A stretch of DNA of 64,000 nucleotides from the NCBI RefSeq assembly GCF_004210375.1, contig NC_134833.1:21693396-21757395 (forward strand), written 5' to 3'. Under the pieces are notes generated by a model. That model searched no databases. It worked only from the letters and a program-made list of their open reading frames with translations, and was not told the DNA's origin. How positions within the stretch are numbered: position 1 is the first letter of the stretch; each line of letters begins with the position of its first letter. Position numbers and translations under genes: made by a program. This document shows, piece by piece, positions 21,003 through 33,371 of the stretch. Source of the stretch: Tachypleus tridentatus (lineage: Eukaryota > Arthropoda > Merostomata > Xiphosura > Limulidae).

Positions 21003-22465
21003 ATATATTGCCACAAGAGGAAAAACAAATATTTTAAATCAGACTTTACAAGATTTTTGAATGAATTTGGAAAACAGAATATTATATTCTATTATATTTT
21101 ATTATATTATATTATATTATATAAATCTTCTTATACAAGAGTTTGTTCGTTAAAGTTTTGAAATATCTTTTTATACTTCTGCTCATATTTCTCAGAACTA
21201 TTTTCTTTCCTTATAATGTATAAGTTTCAAATACACTTTAAACTTTGTTACACATAACTGATTGATAACAACAACTATCAGAACCCGGTTTTTGGACCTG
21301 AAAGGCTTCAGACTTGCATCTGTGGCACTTGGGAGCACCACCAGAGGTAAGGAACATGAAACGCGAACAAAATCAAACTTAAATTATCATATGATTGAAA
21401 AACAACACGAAATAAACTTTTAAAATATTAAATTCCCGAATATAGAGAAAAACCAAAACAAAAAATCTGAGAAACACTCAGAATCAAATAATTAAAATCT
21501 AACATTAATAAAATATCAGTGATGTCACTATATTTATATTAAGTTAATTATAATTAAAACTAGAGAGAGCTAGCTTCCTAAGTAAAATTATCTGATTGGA
21601 TGTATTTACAATTTGAATGTACTTGTACCTACAATGCTGCGAGTGGTCATTTCTCACTGTTAGAAACCAAATGTGGTACTGAAATAAATATGTCATCACA
21701 GAAACATCTGTTTCGAACCTTTATCATGGTTGTATATTAAGTTTGTACCTCTTCAAAAGCAAATAGTGAATTTAAGTTCCTAATGGTTGAACTGTCGGGT
21801 TTTTAATTCACAGAAATAAGTCCTTATTAATAACAAGTTCTAATTTATTAGTCATTTGGAAGTGAAACAAGTAAAATTACTAAATGTAGCAATGTATCTC
21901 TCTCTCTCTTTTTCAATCATTTGTGAGTGACAAAATATACTTCACCTAATCTGTAAGTTTTGTTGAGTTAAAAACCGAAGCATTATTTGTAGCTTGTAGT
22001 AGAAACAGTGACTTTTATAAAATTTTGACTTAGAGTTAGGGGAGACGAAGAAAACCAACAATATTTAAAATTAGTTTGGTTTACTTTTGACAACAAAAGA
22101 CAACAATATTTTAATTTGATTTGCGGTAAACAACAATATTTTAATTTGATTTGCGGTAAACAACAAAAGACAACAATATTTTAATTTGATTTGCGGAAAA
22201 CAACAATATTTAAAATTAAAAGCAAAAATAAATTATTCTTTACGTTGTTTAAGACAGCGCCCAACCAACAAATACTTCTCTAAGACTACGGAGAATGGAT
22301 AATGACCCAGTATTAAAGTACAAGTACATCGTTATAAGAAACAGTGTCACTAACAAATAATGTATTTTTTCCTAGAATCACGGCTTTGTGTAGGTTATAA
22401 TGAGGTGAATGAGTAATATTTACTACTGACGATAACTTCCTCTAGGGGAAGAGTGAAGGATCAAT
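21003..22465. other. No gene seen
   Basis: AT-rich DNA with a TATAT-rich run near 21086-21122. A small tandem repeat at about 22085-22220 (CAACAATATTTTAATTTGAT with GCGGTAAACAACAAAAGAC) appears three times. No exon was recognised. Confidence 0.5.
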
Positions 22466-22469
22466 ATGT

Positions 22470-22748
22470 TGCCGAGCATGGCAAGGTGGTCAGTGCGCGT
22501 GAGTCGTACGTAATACGACAGTCGCTGTTCAAATCACGGTTGCACCAAGAATTTTCGCCCTTTCAGTCGTATGGTCGTTATAATGTTACTACCAATCCTA
22601 CTATTTATTGGTAAAATACTAGCCTAACAGTTAGGGGTGGATAGTGATAACTAGCTTCCCTCCCTCTAGTCTTACGCTGTTAAATTATGGGACGGCTAGC
22701 GCAGATAGCCCTCGTGTAGCTTTGCGCGAAATTCAAAAACCAAACCAA
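22470..22748 (+). repeat. tRNA-derived SINE (family A), diverged
   Basis: CGAGCATGGCAAGGTGGTCA start, and a body TATAATGTTACTACCAATCC to GCGCGAAATTC. It carries many substitutions. Confidence 0.85.
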
Positions 22749-22801
22749 ACTCAGCATGTCCGTTGTTAACTTTCCTTAACAAGAAAAGCATTTCATAGAA
22801 C

Positions 22802-23076
22802 GTTTATTTATTTGTTTATTTTGTATTTCGCCCAAAGTTTCTCGAGGGCCATCTGTGCTAGCCGTCCCTAATTTAGCAGGGTAAGGGAACCAGCTAGTCA
22901 TCACTACCCACCGCCAACTCTTGGGCTACTCTTTTACGAACGAATAGTGGGATTGACCGTAACATTGTAACGCCCCCACGGCTGAAAGGGCGAGCATGTT
23001 TGGTGCGACCGGAATTCGAACCCGCGATCGTCGGATTACGAATCGAACGCCTTAACACGCTTGGTCATGCCGGGCC
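22802..23076 (-). repeat. tRNA-derived SINE (family A), complete, with target duplication
   Basis: The target duplication TTCATAGAAC is at 22792-22801 and 23077-23086. Between them is a reverse copy from TATTTCGCCCAAAG to CATGCCGGGCC. It landed about 50 bp from the tail of the previous SINE. Confidence 0.94.
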
Positions 23077-23404
23077 TTCATAGAACAGTGAACTTCTAAA
23101 CGTTGAAGCCCTTTGTCTAGGTTACAAGAGTCTTAGCCTAAAATGTGTTTTAGCACAAAAATAGAATTAGATTTACGACCTGTTTTTATTCACTCTTCAC
23201 ACGAAAGAGTTTTTCTATTTTACTCTATTATCAATTGCATAAAATAATAAAAATATATAATAATAAAATTAGATAGTTAAACAAGCAAACACAAAATTTG
23301 ACACGCTTGTGTATATGCGCCTAGGCATGTACGTACATACTGATACGTATTGAATCGATGTATCATATCTAACACAAAATTTGCGTGCCAGATGGACATT
23401 TATT

Positions 23405-24300
23405 AGCCGATATTTATTACTAGCTCAGTTTGCTAGGTTAAACTATTTAACTATTTATTACTTGCTCCGTCTGGTGAGTTAAACTATTAAATTATTTATT
23501 AGTTGCTCCGTCTGGTGTGTTAAACAATTTAATTATTTATTACTTGCTCAATCTGGTGTGTTAAACTATTTAATTATTTATTACGTGCTCAATCTGGTGT
23601 GTTAAACTATTTAATTATTTATTACTTGCTCAATCTGGTGTGTTGAACTATTTAATTATTTATTACTTGCTCAATCTGGTGTGTTGAACTATTTAATTAT
23701 TTATTACTTGCTCAATCTGGTGTGTTAAACTATTTAATTATTTATTACTTGCTCAATCTGGGGTGTTAAACTATTTAATTATTTATTACTTTCTCAATCT
23801 AGTGTGTTAAACTATTTTATTATGTATTACTTGATCAATCTGGTGTTGTAAACTATTTATTTATTACTTGCGCAATCTGGTGTGTTAAACCCGTTAATTA
23901 TTTATTACTTGCTCAATCTGGTGTGTTAAACTATTTAATTATTTATTACTTGCTCAATCTGGTGTGTTAAACTATTTAATTATTTATTACTTTCTCAATC
24001 TGGTGTGTTAAACTTTTTTATTATTTATTACTTGCTCAATCTGGTGTGTTAAACTATTTAATTATTTATTACTTGCTCAATCTGGTGTGTTAAACTATTT
24101 AATTATTTATTACTTTCTCAATCTGGTGTGTTAAACTATTTAATTATTTATTACTTTCTCAATCTGGTGTGTTAAACTATTTTATTATTTATTACTTGCT
24201 CAATCTGGTGTGTTAAACTATTTAATTATTTATTACTTGCTCAATCTGGTGTGTTAAACTATTTAATTATTTATTACTTGCACAGTCTGGTAGGTTTTAC
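23405..24300. repeat. 41-bp satellite, about 21 copies
   Basis: The unit reads ACTATTTAATTATTTATTAC then TTGCTCAATCTGGTGTGTTAA (41 bp). Edge units (CTCCGTCTGG, TAGCTCAGTTTGC) are more diverged than central ones, as expected of unequal exchange. Confidence 0.95.
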
Positions 24301-24351
24301 TGGTGTTACGCATTATAATTCCAACTAACCAGAAAGTTAGTTTATTTATTT

Positions 24352-24477
24352 GTTTGTAATTAAGCACAAAGCTACACAAAAAAAGCTATATAATTGCTAT
24401 GCCTACCACACCACAGGTATCTAAACCCGATTTTTAGCATTGTAAGTACCTAGACATATGGCTGTGCCACTGGGATG
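24352..24477 (-). repeat. Short tRNA-like SINE (family B)
   Basis: GTAATTAAGCACAAAGCTAC, GGTATCTAAACCCGATTTTT, and GGCTGTGCCACTGGGA match the copies at 10435 and 60800. Confidence 0.7.
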
Positions 24478-24479
24478 CA

Positions 24480-24955
24480 TATATTTAGTAGTTAATTAAC
24501 TGTTAATATGCATCAAATTTATGTTATTTGCCAACAAAATTGATACACACAATTTTTTTAACAAATATATTGTAATAAACAAACAAATAATACAATTTAT
24601 AATAACTGTTATTATTTATAGTTACTACAAAACTGGTCTATATACAAGAGTTTTACAAACAATATTGAGTCTTAAAGCTGGTCTGGAACTGAGTATTTTA
24701 TATACGATCCAGGTCTACGACGAGCAGATTAATTCTCAGTTGACATTGTTACACCACGTCACAGGCAAAAAAGAAAACTACACCGACAGAAACGCAGACC
24801 CTAACATCAATGTACAAGACTAAATCTGTTACATCTCTCTCCTTAAAAATTTAAAAATTGGCGTCAGACAATTTTTTTACTGAATTATTACATATATACA
24901 CATTGATAACAATACATTATCAAAGAATTATACAATTTCAAAAACCATGAAAATT
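24480..24955. other. No gene seen
   Basis: AT-rich sequence. A 100-residue open frame (24521-24823) has no recognisable domain and I do not call it a gene. Confidence 0.4.
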
Positions 24956-24956
24956 T

Positions 24957-25215
24957 TGTTTGTTTCTGAATTTCGCGCAAAGCTATCTGCGATAACCGTC
25001 CCTAATTTAGCAGTGTAAGACTAGAGGGAAGGCAGCTAGCCATCACTACCCACCGCCAACTCTTGGGCTACTCTTTTACCAACGAATAGTGGAATCGAAC
25101 GTCACATTATAACGCCCCACGGCTGAAAGGACGAGCATGTTTGGTGTGACGGGATTCGAACCCTCGACCCTCAGATTACGAGTCGAACGCCTTACCCCAC
25201 CTGACCATGCCGGGC
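24957..25215 (-). repeat. tRNA-derived SINE (family A)
   Basis: Reverse copy from GAATTTCGCGCAAAGC to CATGCCGGGCC. A short TGAAAAT on both sides may be the target duplication. Confidence 0.92.
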
Positions 25216-25396
25216 CACACCCTGAAAATGTATAACACAATTAATAAAAATACCCTCGTGATAATAAAAGCACAAAGCACGTGGCCGTGTATCAGCACAG
25301 ATGTATTCAGTTCTTTTGACACAGATTATCTTCAAATCATATTTTTGTAATGTTAAACTCCAATTTAACCGCCATCCGTTCTTGCACTTTATTTGG

Positions 25397-25661
25397 TTAA
25401 AAAAACGTCAGTGATCTGTGGTCAGTGTAAATGATATAAGTTGTTGAAATGCAGACACATACACTTTGAAATGTTCTAAAGCTGACACGAGAGCCAATGT
25501 TTTTCCACACTTGAGTCGTTCTTTTGACGACAGTTAAATTCTTTAGAAAAATCACAAACAAGGTGTTCAATACCTCTGTCATCTGATTGTAATAGTAAAG
25601 CACCAGCACCACAATCGCTGGCGTCAGTAGTTAATGCAAAAGGCTTATCAAAAGTGTGCAT
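25397..25661 (-). pseudogene. Gypsy RNase H domain remnant
   Basis: Two overlapping - strand frames together cover the RNase H start: FALTTDASDCGAGALLLQSD with the first catalytic Asp, CDFSKEFNCRQKN, then a shift to TDHRSLTFF. One frameshift near 25480-25500 separates them. It is downstream of, and in the same orientation as, the RT remnant. Confidence 0.88.
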
Positions 25662-25897
25662 GTTTCAGATCACTTGAATTTTTTTTATTTAGTAGGTATA
25701 TTAATTTGACACTGATGCTAACAAAAGCTTGACAAAACTTTCTGTAATAATCAGCCATTCTCCAAAATCTAATCAAACTTCTTTGTATGAGTTAGATAAT
25801 TCACAATGTAATCAAGTTTGGCTTGAATTGGAGCAACTTGACCGCAACCTATCACATGACCTACATGTAAGAAAACAACTTTGGTCTTACAAAAAAA

Positions 25898-27130
25898 TCA
25901 CTTTTTACCAAATTTACAGTGAAATTGACTTTTTAAGACTTTCAAAAACACCACGTAATACATATAAGTTATGTAAATTATATCATCAACATAAGTTCCA
26001 ACATCTGACTTATTGTTGAAACATTGGTTTTTGCCACTCTGAAAAGTTGCTTCAGAATTTTTCATCACAAACAGCATTACGTTGTTCTGGTACAGTCCAT
26101 CAGGAGTAACAAACAGCATTACATTGTACTGGTATAGTCCATCAGGAGTAACAAACAGCATTACATTGTACTGGTATAGTCCATCAGGAGTAACAAACAG
26201 CGTTATATTGTACTGGTATAGTCCATCAGGAGTAACAAACAGCATCATATTGTACTGGTACAGTCCATCAGGAGTAACAAACAGCATTACATTGTACTGT
26301 TATAGTCCATCAGGAGCAACAAACAGCATTACATTGTACTGGTATAGTCCATCAGGAGTAACAAACAGCATTACATTGTACTGGTACAGTCCATCAGGAG
26401 TAACAAACAGCATTACATTGTACTGGTACAGTCCATCAGGAGTAACAAACAGCATTACATTGTACTGGTATAGTCCATCAGGAGTAACAAACAGCATTAT
26501 ATTGTACCGGTATAGTCCATCAGGAGTAACAAACAGCATTATATTGTACTGGTACAGTCCATCAGGAGTAACAAACAGCATTATATTGTACCGGTATAGT
26601 CCATCAGGAGTAACAAACAGCATTATATTGTACTGGTATAGTCCATCAGGAGTAACAAACAGCATTATATTGTACCGGTATAGTCCATCAGGAGTAACAA
26701 ACAGCATTATATTGTACTGGTATAGTCCATCAGGAGTAACAAACAGCATTATATTGTACTGGTATAGTCCATCAGGAGTAACAAACAGCATTATATTGTA
26801 CCGGTATAGTCCATCAGGAGTAACAAACAGCATTATATTGTACTGGTATAGTCCATCAGGAGTAACAAAAGCAGATGTTTATTTTACCCTGTCAGTTCGA
26901 ATAACAGCCCAGCATTCCTTTAGCAGGTCACATTTTGTGATATATCTTAATTTTCCAATTTTGTCAATACAATCGTCCATTCTTGGAATAGAATAGGAAT
27001 CTGTCTTTCTCAAAGCATTCACTCTGCGAAAGTCTGCAAAGAATCTAAAGAAACCAGTACACAGGATGAAGACCAGTAACTTGTTTGGGTTCTATAATGC
27101 CATTATCCAGCATATTAGATTCACACCATG
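25898..27130 (-). pseudogene. Gypsy reverse transcriptase remnant with tandem insertion
   Basis: From 27130 downward the - strand reads NGIIEPKQVTGLHPV, FADFRRVNALRKTDSYSIPR, then ITKCDLLKECWAV and the first VTPDGLYQYN. About 19 repeats of a 14-residue block follow, then MKNSEATFQ and the catalytic YVDD. In ordinary Gypsy RTs the VTPDGLYQYN-type segment occurs once, between motif A and the MKN/ATFQ motif. The extra copies add some 250 residues at a place that would wreck the fold. Other shifts and stops also make the gene inactive. Confidence 0.88.
26085..26871. repeat. 42-bp minisatellite, about 19 copies, inside Gypsy RT
   Basis: On the + strand the unit reads AGTAACAAACAGCATTATAT, TGTACTGGTATAGTCCATCA, GG (42 bp). 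Being a multiple of three, it stays open on both strands, which explains a 304-residue + strand frame (26082-26996) that I do not call a gene. Units differ mainly at TAC/TAT and CTGG/CCGG positions. Confidence 0.97.
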
Positions 27131-27429
27131 GATATGTTGTTTCACAGGAGAAGCATCACCTACATCAACATCATGAACAGCAATACTGGTTTTATTAAGA
27201 ACATCCGGAAATATACATTCGTATTCAATCAATAAACTAGCTGGTTGACTTTTCTTTTCAGGAGGCAAGTGATCGAGTTTTGAATCAAGATTGCCCAGAA
27301 TGACAGAATGTTACCAGACGAGGCCTATTGTTTGCACTGGCAATCGTCGAGTGTGTATTGATATGGCAACTTCAGTACCTAATTTTGTTAAAATCAGAGA
27401 GCTTACTGTAATGGTTAATTACTCTGGTA

Positions 27430-27900
27430 TGCGTCGTTTGTGGCGTTGAAGGTCATCTTTCGAACCAGTGCGACAAACCTCACTGTAAGAAATGTCTGGC
27501 TTTTGGCTAAATGGCAGATGAGTACATGATTGCTTATGCTCTCTGTAGTGGCGACCATCCCTCATCCGTGTGTTCTCGTCGTGTCACATCCTACGCCAGC
27601 AAGGTCACAGGGGAAAAAACAATCTCAGTCGTCCCATCTTCATCTTTATACTCTACTGTGAATGTTCCAGTTAGAAAGACTGTTCTACAGAAGAGTATAG
27701 TGGAGCTTCCCTCATCTGTAGTTGAGAACACATTGCTTAGTGTTAGGAATAATGTTGTAAGTGATCAAGTCGACTTGCCCTCATCTAGCCCAGTACTTCA
27801 GGAGGTATCTCCACAGCAGACATCTATTTCAACATCATATGATGAAAATTTCTCAAGTCCTCCAAGTTCAACATCTGAAAGTCCAGCCATGTCATTATAA
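27430..27900 (+). pseudogene. LINE ORF1 remnant with zinc knuckles
   Basis: One frame gives CVVCGVEGHLSNQC, a CX2CX4HX4C knuckle, and KPHCKKCLAF before a stop. After a shift, an ALCSGDHPSSVCSRR segment (27535-27580) resembles a second, incomplete knuckle. The tail to 27900 is Ser-rich and low complexity (SSPPSSTSESP). Zinc knuckles in LINE ORF1 proteins bind the element's RNA. Confidence 0.75.
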
Positions 27901-28239
27901 TCTGTAGAACCCATAGACTTGGTTGAAGTTTTATTGGATACCAAGGTTCAGGGAGAAAATACTGATTCTCTCTCAACTTCTAAGCCATCAATAAAGAATT
28001 TCCCTTTGTCACGCCACTTCTACCTACCGATTACTGTATCTCCATACGTTCCAAATTTTGTCACGTAATGTCTTGGTTATAAGAGTCAGATAGCCACTCA
28101 CCTCCCACCCCTCAGGTGGATGATATAAATATGTCTGTGGAACTGAATAATATGAAACGTGCATTAAACCCTTCATTACGTGACGTATCTGTGAAGCAAC
28201 AGCATCTGTAGATCATTCTCCTTTTCTAATTAACGATGG

Positions 28240-28935
28240 ATCTGTCATGTTTAATATTAAGCATTCAAGGACTGCAATCAGTGGTATGCAGTTTTCCTTT
28301 TCAACCAAGTTCAGGTTGATATCATTTTCCTGCAGGAAACCCATTCTGCTTCCAAAAGGGATCATTTTGCATTTGTATACCATTTCCCTATTTGTTATTT
28401 TTAATCCTTTGGTTCTTCCCGTTCACTTGGTGTGGGGATTCTCTTTAGCCCAACTTTTTCAGGAAGTATCCTTTCATCTCACAGTGATGCTGAGGAAGAG
28501 AGTTGTTTATATTAATGTCCTCATTCAGGGACGTAAGGTTCGGCTTGTTAGTGTCTATGCCCCTATTGTGGTGAAAGAACTTTTGACACTCTTCTTCACC
28601 TTGGATAGGTTTCTGATCATACAGGCTGATATTGTCCTGAGTGGGGATGCTGGATCCCCACCTAGGTAAAAATGGAGGCAACCCTTTTTCTAGTAATCAA
28701 AGTACACATACTTTGTGCTAATTTATTGTCAGACTCTATTTTTCGTGATGTCAGGCACTTCTTATATGATACTACTTTTGTTGTCACTTGGATTGGACAT
28801 GGTGTGTCAAGTCGTCTTGACCACTTCTATGTCACTCCTGAATTGATGCAGTGTCTTGCCAGGGCAGCTGTTTATCAAGCAGTTAATGCCGTCAACTACG
28901 TCTCCGACCATCGGCGTTTTTTGACTACATTCTAG
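28240..28935 (+). pseudogene. LINE AP-like endonuclease remnant
   Basis: VDIIFLQETHSASK (about 28315-28360) holds the catalytic Glu of the endonuclease. RKVRLVSVYAP and DIVLSGD follow in another frame, and SRLDHFYVTPEL (about 28805-28850) is the C-terminal motif. The three parts lie in different frames, so the gene is inactive. Confidence 0.85.
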
Positions 28936-29179
28936 GATTTCTCCCCTGTTTTTACAGGCTCTGAAATATGGAAGGTCAGCGTTTCTCAACTCATGGATGA
29001 GGTTGTAAGGGAACAATTGTTTGCCCTTGTACAAAATATACGTTCTACTACTTCTATTAATGAGATATAGTGGATGGGTTTCAAAGAATCTTGTGTCTAC
29101 TTTCTGAAGCAAAGTAACATTCAACGCTCTCGAATCTGCTGTTTTAGTCTACGAAGAAAGCAAGAGGCCTTGTCAGCTT

Positions 29180-29340
29180 TACTTAGGGGTAACCCAAGTG
29201 GATCAGTGGATGTGACTGGACATTGAGAGAGTCCAGGTACACATAAAAGCAAGAGGCCTTGTGAGCTTTACTTAGGGGTAACCCAAGTAAATCAGTGGAT
29301 GTGACTGGACATTGAGAGACTCCAGGTACACATAAGCTTG
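29180..29340. repeat. 87-bp tandem duplication in the LINE
   Basis: AAGCAAGAGGCCTTGT and TTTACTTAGGGGTAACCCAA each occur twice. The copies differ at a few bases. Confidence 0.9.
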
Positions 29341-29619
29341 AAATACACTAATCTATTTTGTGTGGCTGGCATTTTCAACTTGATGGAGGCATTAAATCTC
29401 ATTAACTCCTTTCGAACTTCACTGTGCAAAGCACGAGATATGTCTAAGAATAAGCACATCTTCTGCCTGTCGAAGGATGATGATCATTTGTCTTCAGACA
29501 TTACTGACATCCTCGACAGCTGTTTTGCTTATTATATTCAATGGATTTCTTCTTCGCCCATAGACTATAGTGTTTGGTATAATGTCACTCGGTTTGTTAA
29601 CCAACCCTCGACCCTTCAC

Positions 29620-30400
29620 TGTTCGAGGACTTGAAAAGCCAATTTCCATTGACGAATATTGGTCAGCTATCCAGTTCTTGCCACTTGGCAAATGTCCAAG
29701 GCCAGATGGCTTACCAGTAGAATTTTATCGCCATGTGTGGCACATAATTGGACCTTTCTTTGTACACTGGATGGGTTAATCGTCTTAATATGTAAGGATC
29801 CTACCCACTCGTCGGATATCTCTTCGTGACGTACATCCAAAAATTGTTTATAAGGTTTTGTTTGCACGTTTGAGTGCCCTCATATCCAATCTTTGTTCTT
29901 AGCACCCAAACGTGTGGAGTATAAATTCGAAGTATCCAACAAAATTTGTTACTTATACGTTACCACTTCCCTTTTATCATTGACCAAAATATTCCGTCTA
30001 TTTTTGTTTTACTTGATCAAAGTAAGGGCTTTGATGGCGTTTACCATGACTACTTGTGGTATGTTTTGGAGTGATATGACTTTCTTCCAGTCTTTATACG
30101 TTATCTGCAAACCTTCTACGCCTCATCTTTAAACAGGCTTCTAGTGAATGCACGTTTGACGGCTCCTTTTGGCATATCTCAAGATGTCCATCAAGGATGC
30201 CCATTCTGACCCTGTTTATATATAATAGTCATTAGATGCCACTTCTCTAGCTTTTTAACACCATTTCGGTACGTGATATCTCGTTATCAGATAGGGTATC
30301 TGTTAAATATATTAATTATACAGATTATGTGAATATTTTACGACCAAATCAAACTTCCATAGGGTCACCATTGGCTGTTGTTACTTAGAACTTTTGAACC
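29620..30400 (+). pseudogene. LINE reverse transcriptase remnant
   Basis: LPLGKCPRPDGLPVEFYRHV (29685-29745) marks RT motif 1-2. Further on, frames change to give LDQSKGFDGVYHDYLWYVL (motif A) and FGISQDVHQGCPF (motif B). After that come NYTDYVNIL, a decayed YADD box near 30315, and stops. It cannot make a working enzyme. Confidence 0.85.
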
Positions 30401-30844
30401 AACGCAGCCCAGTTGAACCTCACCAAGACTATAGCTCAGTAGTTAAGCAAGTGGACCTCGTCTGCTAATACCTGAATTGGTTTAACATGGACTGCTTACC
30501 CGGTTAGGTGTTTTAGGATTGACTTTCTTTAGGACCCTGAGACCCTCTGTGGATATATCATTAATCGTATCAGTTAGATGATACATGATTATCGTTATAG
30601 TTTTGCTAACTTGTTTCACAGGGCCATATTGATTCGTATGAGAAAACTCCCCTTATTGTGGTATCTTGGGGCAGCATTTTCCTTGTCCTTAATAAAGTCA
30701 CTCCACAAGGATGGACTTGATATACCATGTATCTGGTCAAAATATCTTTCTCTTGTTCCCTTTGACCTTGGGTAGTTTGTTTTTTGTGAATCATCCCTAT
30801 CGCCCACTTGCACGATTTTTTCTTAGCTTGGGCCTCAGGCAGTT

Positions 30845-31085
30845 TGTTATATCACTAAATCAGAGTAAACCAACGTATTGTTATATCACTAAATCAGAGT
30901 AAACCAACGTATTGTTATATCACTAAATCAGAGTAAACCAACGTATTGTTATATCACTAAATCAGGGTAAACCAACGTATTGTTATATCACTAAATCATA
31001 GTAAACCAACGTATTGTTATATCACTAAATCAGAGTAAACCAACGTATTGTTATATCACTAAATCAGAGTAAACCAACATATTTT
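30845..31085. repeat. 34-bp tandem repeat, 7 copies
   Basis: The unit reads TGTTATATCACTAAATCAGA then GTAAACCAACGTAT (34 bp), near-identical copies within the LINE. Confidence 0.95.
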
Positions 31086-31439
31086 GATTCTTCTAATTGG
31101 TGTTTTGACGTTCTTACAGCAGTTCGCCACTATCAAGCCATAAATAATGCTTTTACTTTGTCCACAGAAGTCCGTTCTCTTTATGATTTACTGGTCCCAG
31201 AATATTCTTACAGGATATAACAACATCACCCTAATCTTCAAAGAGATTGTATTTGGGGCTGGGTAACATTACGCCATGTTTATCAGCACTTACAGGCCTT
31301 CAGTTGACGCATCATTCACAACAGCTTACAAGTGAAAGAACGTTCGTATCTATTCAACACTAGTGCGACCGAGTCATGTCCTTTGTGTCATGCTTGAGTG
31401 AAGTCTGTTCTTCATTTATTGGTCCTATGCTAAGTTTCA

Positions 31440-31575
31440 GGGAGGAAATGGGATTTTGTGGCTTAGATATGCCATAGCCCTCCAATCTTGGAATTTTATG
31501 GGTTGGATATGCCATAGCCCTCCAATCTTGGGACTTTGTGGGTTGGATATGCCATAGCCCTCCAATCTCGGCCAG
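31440..31575. repeat. Tandem repeat of about 41 bp, 3 copies
   Basis: GATATGCCATAGCCCTCCAA occurs three times in direct order, in the 3' part of the LINE. Confidence 0.9.
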
Positions 31576-31764
31576 GACGATATGTTCCCATTCCGGTTCC
31601 CAGTCACATGGCTTTCACATTCCAATATGTTATCCTTCTTTTTGAATGCATGGCTTAGCTCATGTGGAATCAATATATGTATGAAGAGGTTCCTGTGACA
31701 TTTCATGGACTATTTTCCAAGTTCATCCTTGAAGCGGATTATCAGCTGTTGTAAACTGTAAACT

Positions 31765-33365
31765 TTTTTCACAGCTGGTGTCCTGATGTTTCACCAATAT
31801 TTACTAACAGTAACGAGAGAACTACATTAATATTTTAAATGTGTTTTTGCGCAAATTTCCATTCTCCTTAAGTTATCATTTCCTAAATATTTCCGTCATG
31901 TTTCCAACGTTGTATATATATATATATATGTATGTAGGTGTCAGATTATTAATAATTTTTGTAGCATTTTTTCCGTTTGCACTGCTACATTCATTATGTA
32001 AACAAATCCGAAACAGGTACCATGATTCTTTGAGTTGTTAAACTGTATCGTTTGGTTCAACTTGTACAGAATTTGTTCTCGATGTTAACTTTATATTTTT
32101 TGTTTTGTTTATATTATCAATAAAATTCCAAAATTCTATACATAGTATCTTACTTTGTGGCGATATATTTAATATCGGTCCAACATTCCGAGGTACTTGT
32201 ACTGTCCTGGAGAAAGTATTTCAGCGTCACTAGACCTGGATGTAATCCAGAATTATAAATATTGGTATGACGTTTACAAAATATCTTACTATTGAATTAT
32301 AAAAATAAATAAACGACATTGTTTAAAAAAAGGGAAGTTTTTGGATAATAGCTGTTAACTGGTTCTAGTGTTTGGATAATACCTGTAAAGTGCTTAGATC
32401 GCTGTCGTTTTACTTTTTGACGATTCTTGTATTTGTAACACGAAGTTAGAAGACAGCACTACATAGTCTTGTGGAGACATCATACGTATATAACAAAGAA
32501 TTTTCAATATCCAGTAAGCCTTCTCCAAATTCCTATAACAGAGTTATAAGCTATAGAAACTGTTCACGTGAGAGACGTCCTTAAAATATATGAACAACGT
32601 TTATGTTTCCATTCTTCTTAAAATTTTATTAATGTGAACATATTAATGAAATCATAGAAATTCAAATCACGTAAATTCTCGCCTTCCCTTGTGTTTTGTA
32701 TGGATACGAATATCCCCGTCAAGCCTCACGCATGTTTAACCTTCTGGTTAGAGCTTTCGGAAAAGAATCCTTCATAAATACATCTATTACAAAGATATGC
32801 CTAAAAATCCTTGTTTACTTTAATTAGAAAATATATTTACTTACTCCCTGTAAGGAGAACAATCATAAATATGAAGTGAAACAGTGTTATAAGTGTCTAT
32901 CGGTTTCAACAAAACTGAAATAAAAATAACATTTCAGATGTATATTCAGTAGGTTTGTCTACCAATGATAACGGACAAAAAAAAACAAAAAAAAAAAACC
33001 TCCATCAGGGTCTATGACATCACAAAAGTTGCCATTTTAGAAACGTGTTTAGTAACGGAGATTGACCCAGTTTTTGTTGTTTTTTAAAAACCCAAACGGT
33101 TGTCTATCGGTAAATAGTGGCGTCTTTAACTCAACGCATTAATACACGGCCAAGATCCGCGCAAGTAATAGTAGCCCCAGTTGTGGAATAAGCAAGCAGT
33201 ACCCTAAATGACGAAATAGGTAAGTTTCGATTTATTTTTTTAAAGTAAACGTGTGTTTCGTCGTTACAACAATGACAACACACAGAACAGCTAATATGGG
33301 TGATTAAGCACTTTGTACAGTAAAATATCTGTGTAAAATGGAAGCATATATGTATATAATGTAGA
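31765..33365. other. No gene seen
   Basis: AT-rich non-coding DNA with a TATATA run near 31914-31930 and an A-rich run near 32978-32998. No exon or transposon was recognised. Confidence 0.45.
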
Positions 33366-33371
33366 ATTACT

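Larger units (their letters stand above)
25390..27305 (-). mobile_element. Gypsy-type LTR retrotransposon pol fragment, decayed
   Basis: Read on the - strand from about 27300 to 25390, the fragments follow the normal order of Gypsy pol. They are: a segment before RT (LDHLPPEKKSQLASLL); NGIIEPKQV; FADFRRVNALRK; ITKCDLLKECWAV (motif A Asp); SAFVTPDGLYQYN; MKNSEATFQ; YVDDIIYI (active site); ADYYRKFC (connection); and RNase H with TTDASDCGAGALLLQ and YTDHRSLTFF. The frames are broken by several shifts and no LTRs or integrase were seen. An internal block has been multiplied as a 42-bp repeat. Confidence 0.9.
27310..31760 (+). mobile_element. L1/Tx1-like non-LTR retrotransposon (LINE), decayed
   Basis: Fragments in order on the + strand: a zinc-knuckle ORF1 end (27430-27900); an AP-type endonuclease (28240-28935); reverse transcriptase (29620-30400); and a 3' part with HGLFSKFILEADYQLL near 31700. 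GKCPRPDGLPVEFYRHVW in the RT is typical of the L1/Tx1 group. Many frameshifts and stops, plus internal small tandem duplications (29180-29340, 30845-31080, 31440-31570), show that it is long dead. The exact ends are not clear. Confidence 0.85.

Noticed and set aside
26082-26996. 304-codon + strand open frame of repeated WYSPSGVTNSI blocks, looking like a repeat protein gene
   Set aside because: It is the antisense of a Gypsy reverse transcriptase segment multiplied as a 42-bp repeat. A unit divisible by three keeps every frame open that was open once.
30420-30500. Sequence CTATAGCTCAGTAGTTAAGC resembling a tRNA D-arm
   Set aside because: No matching T-arm (GGTTCGA type) at the right distance. 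It lies inside the decayed LINE.
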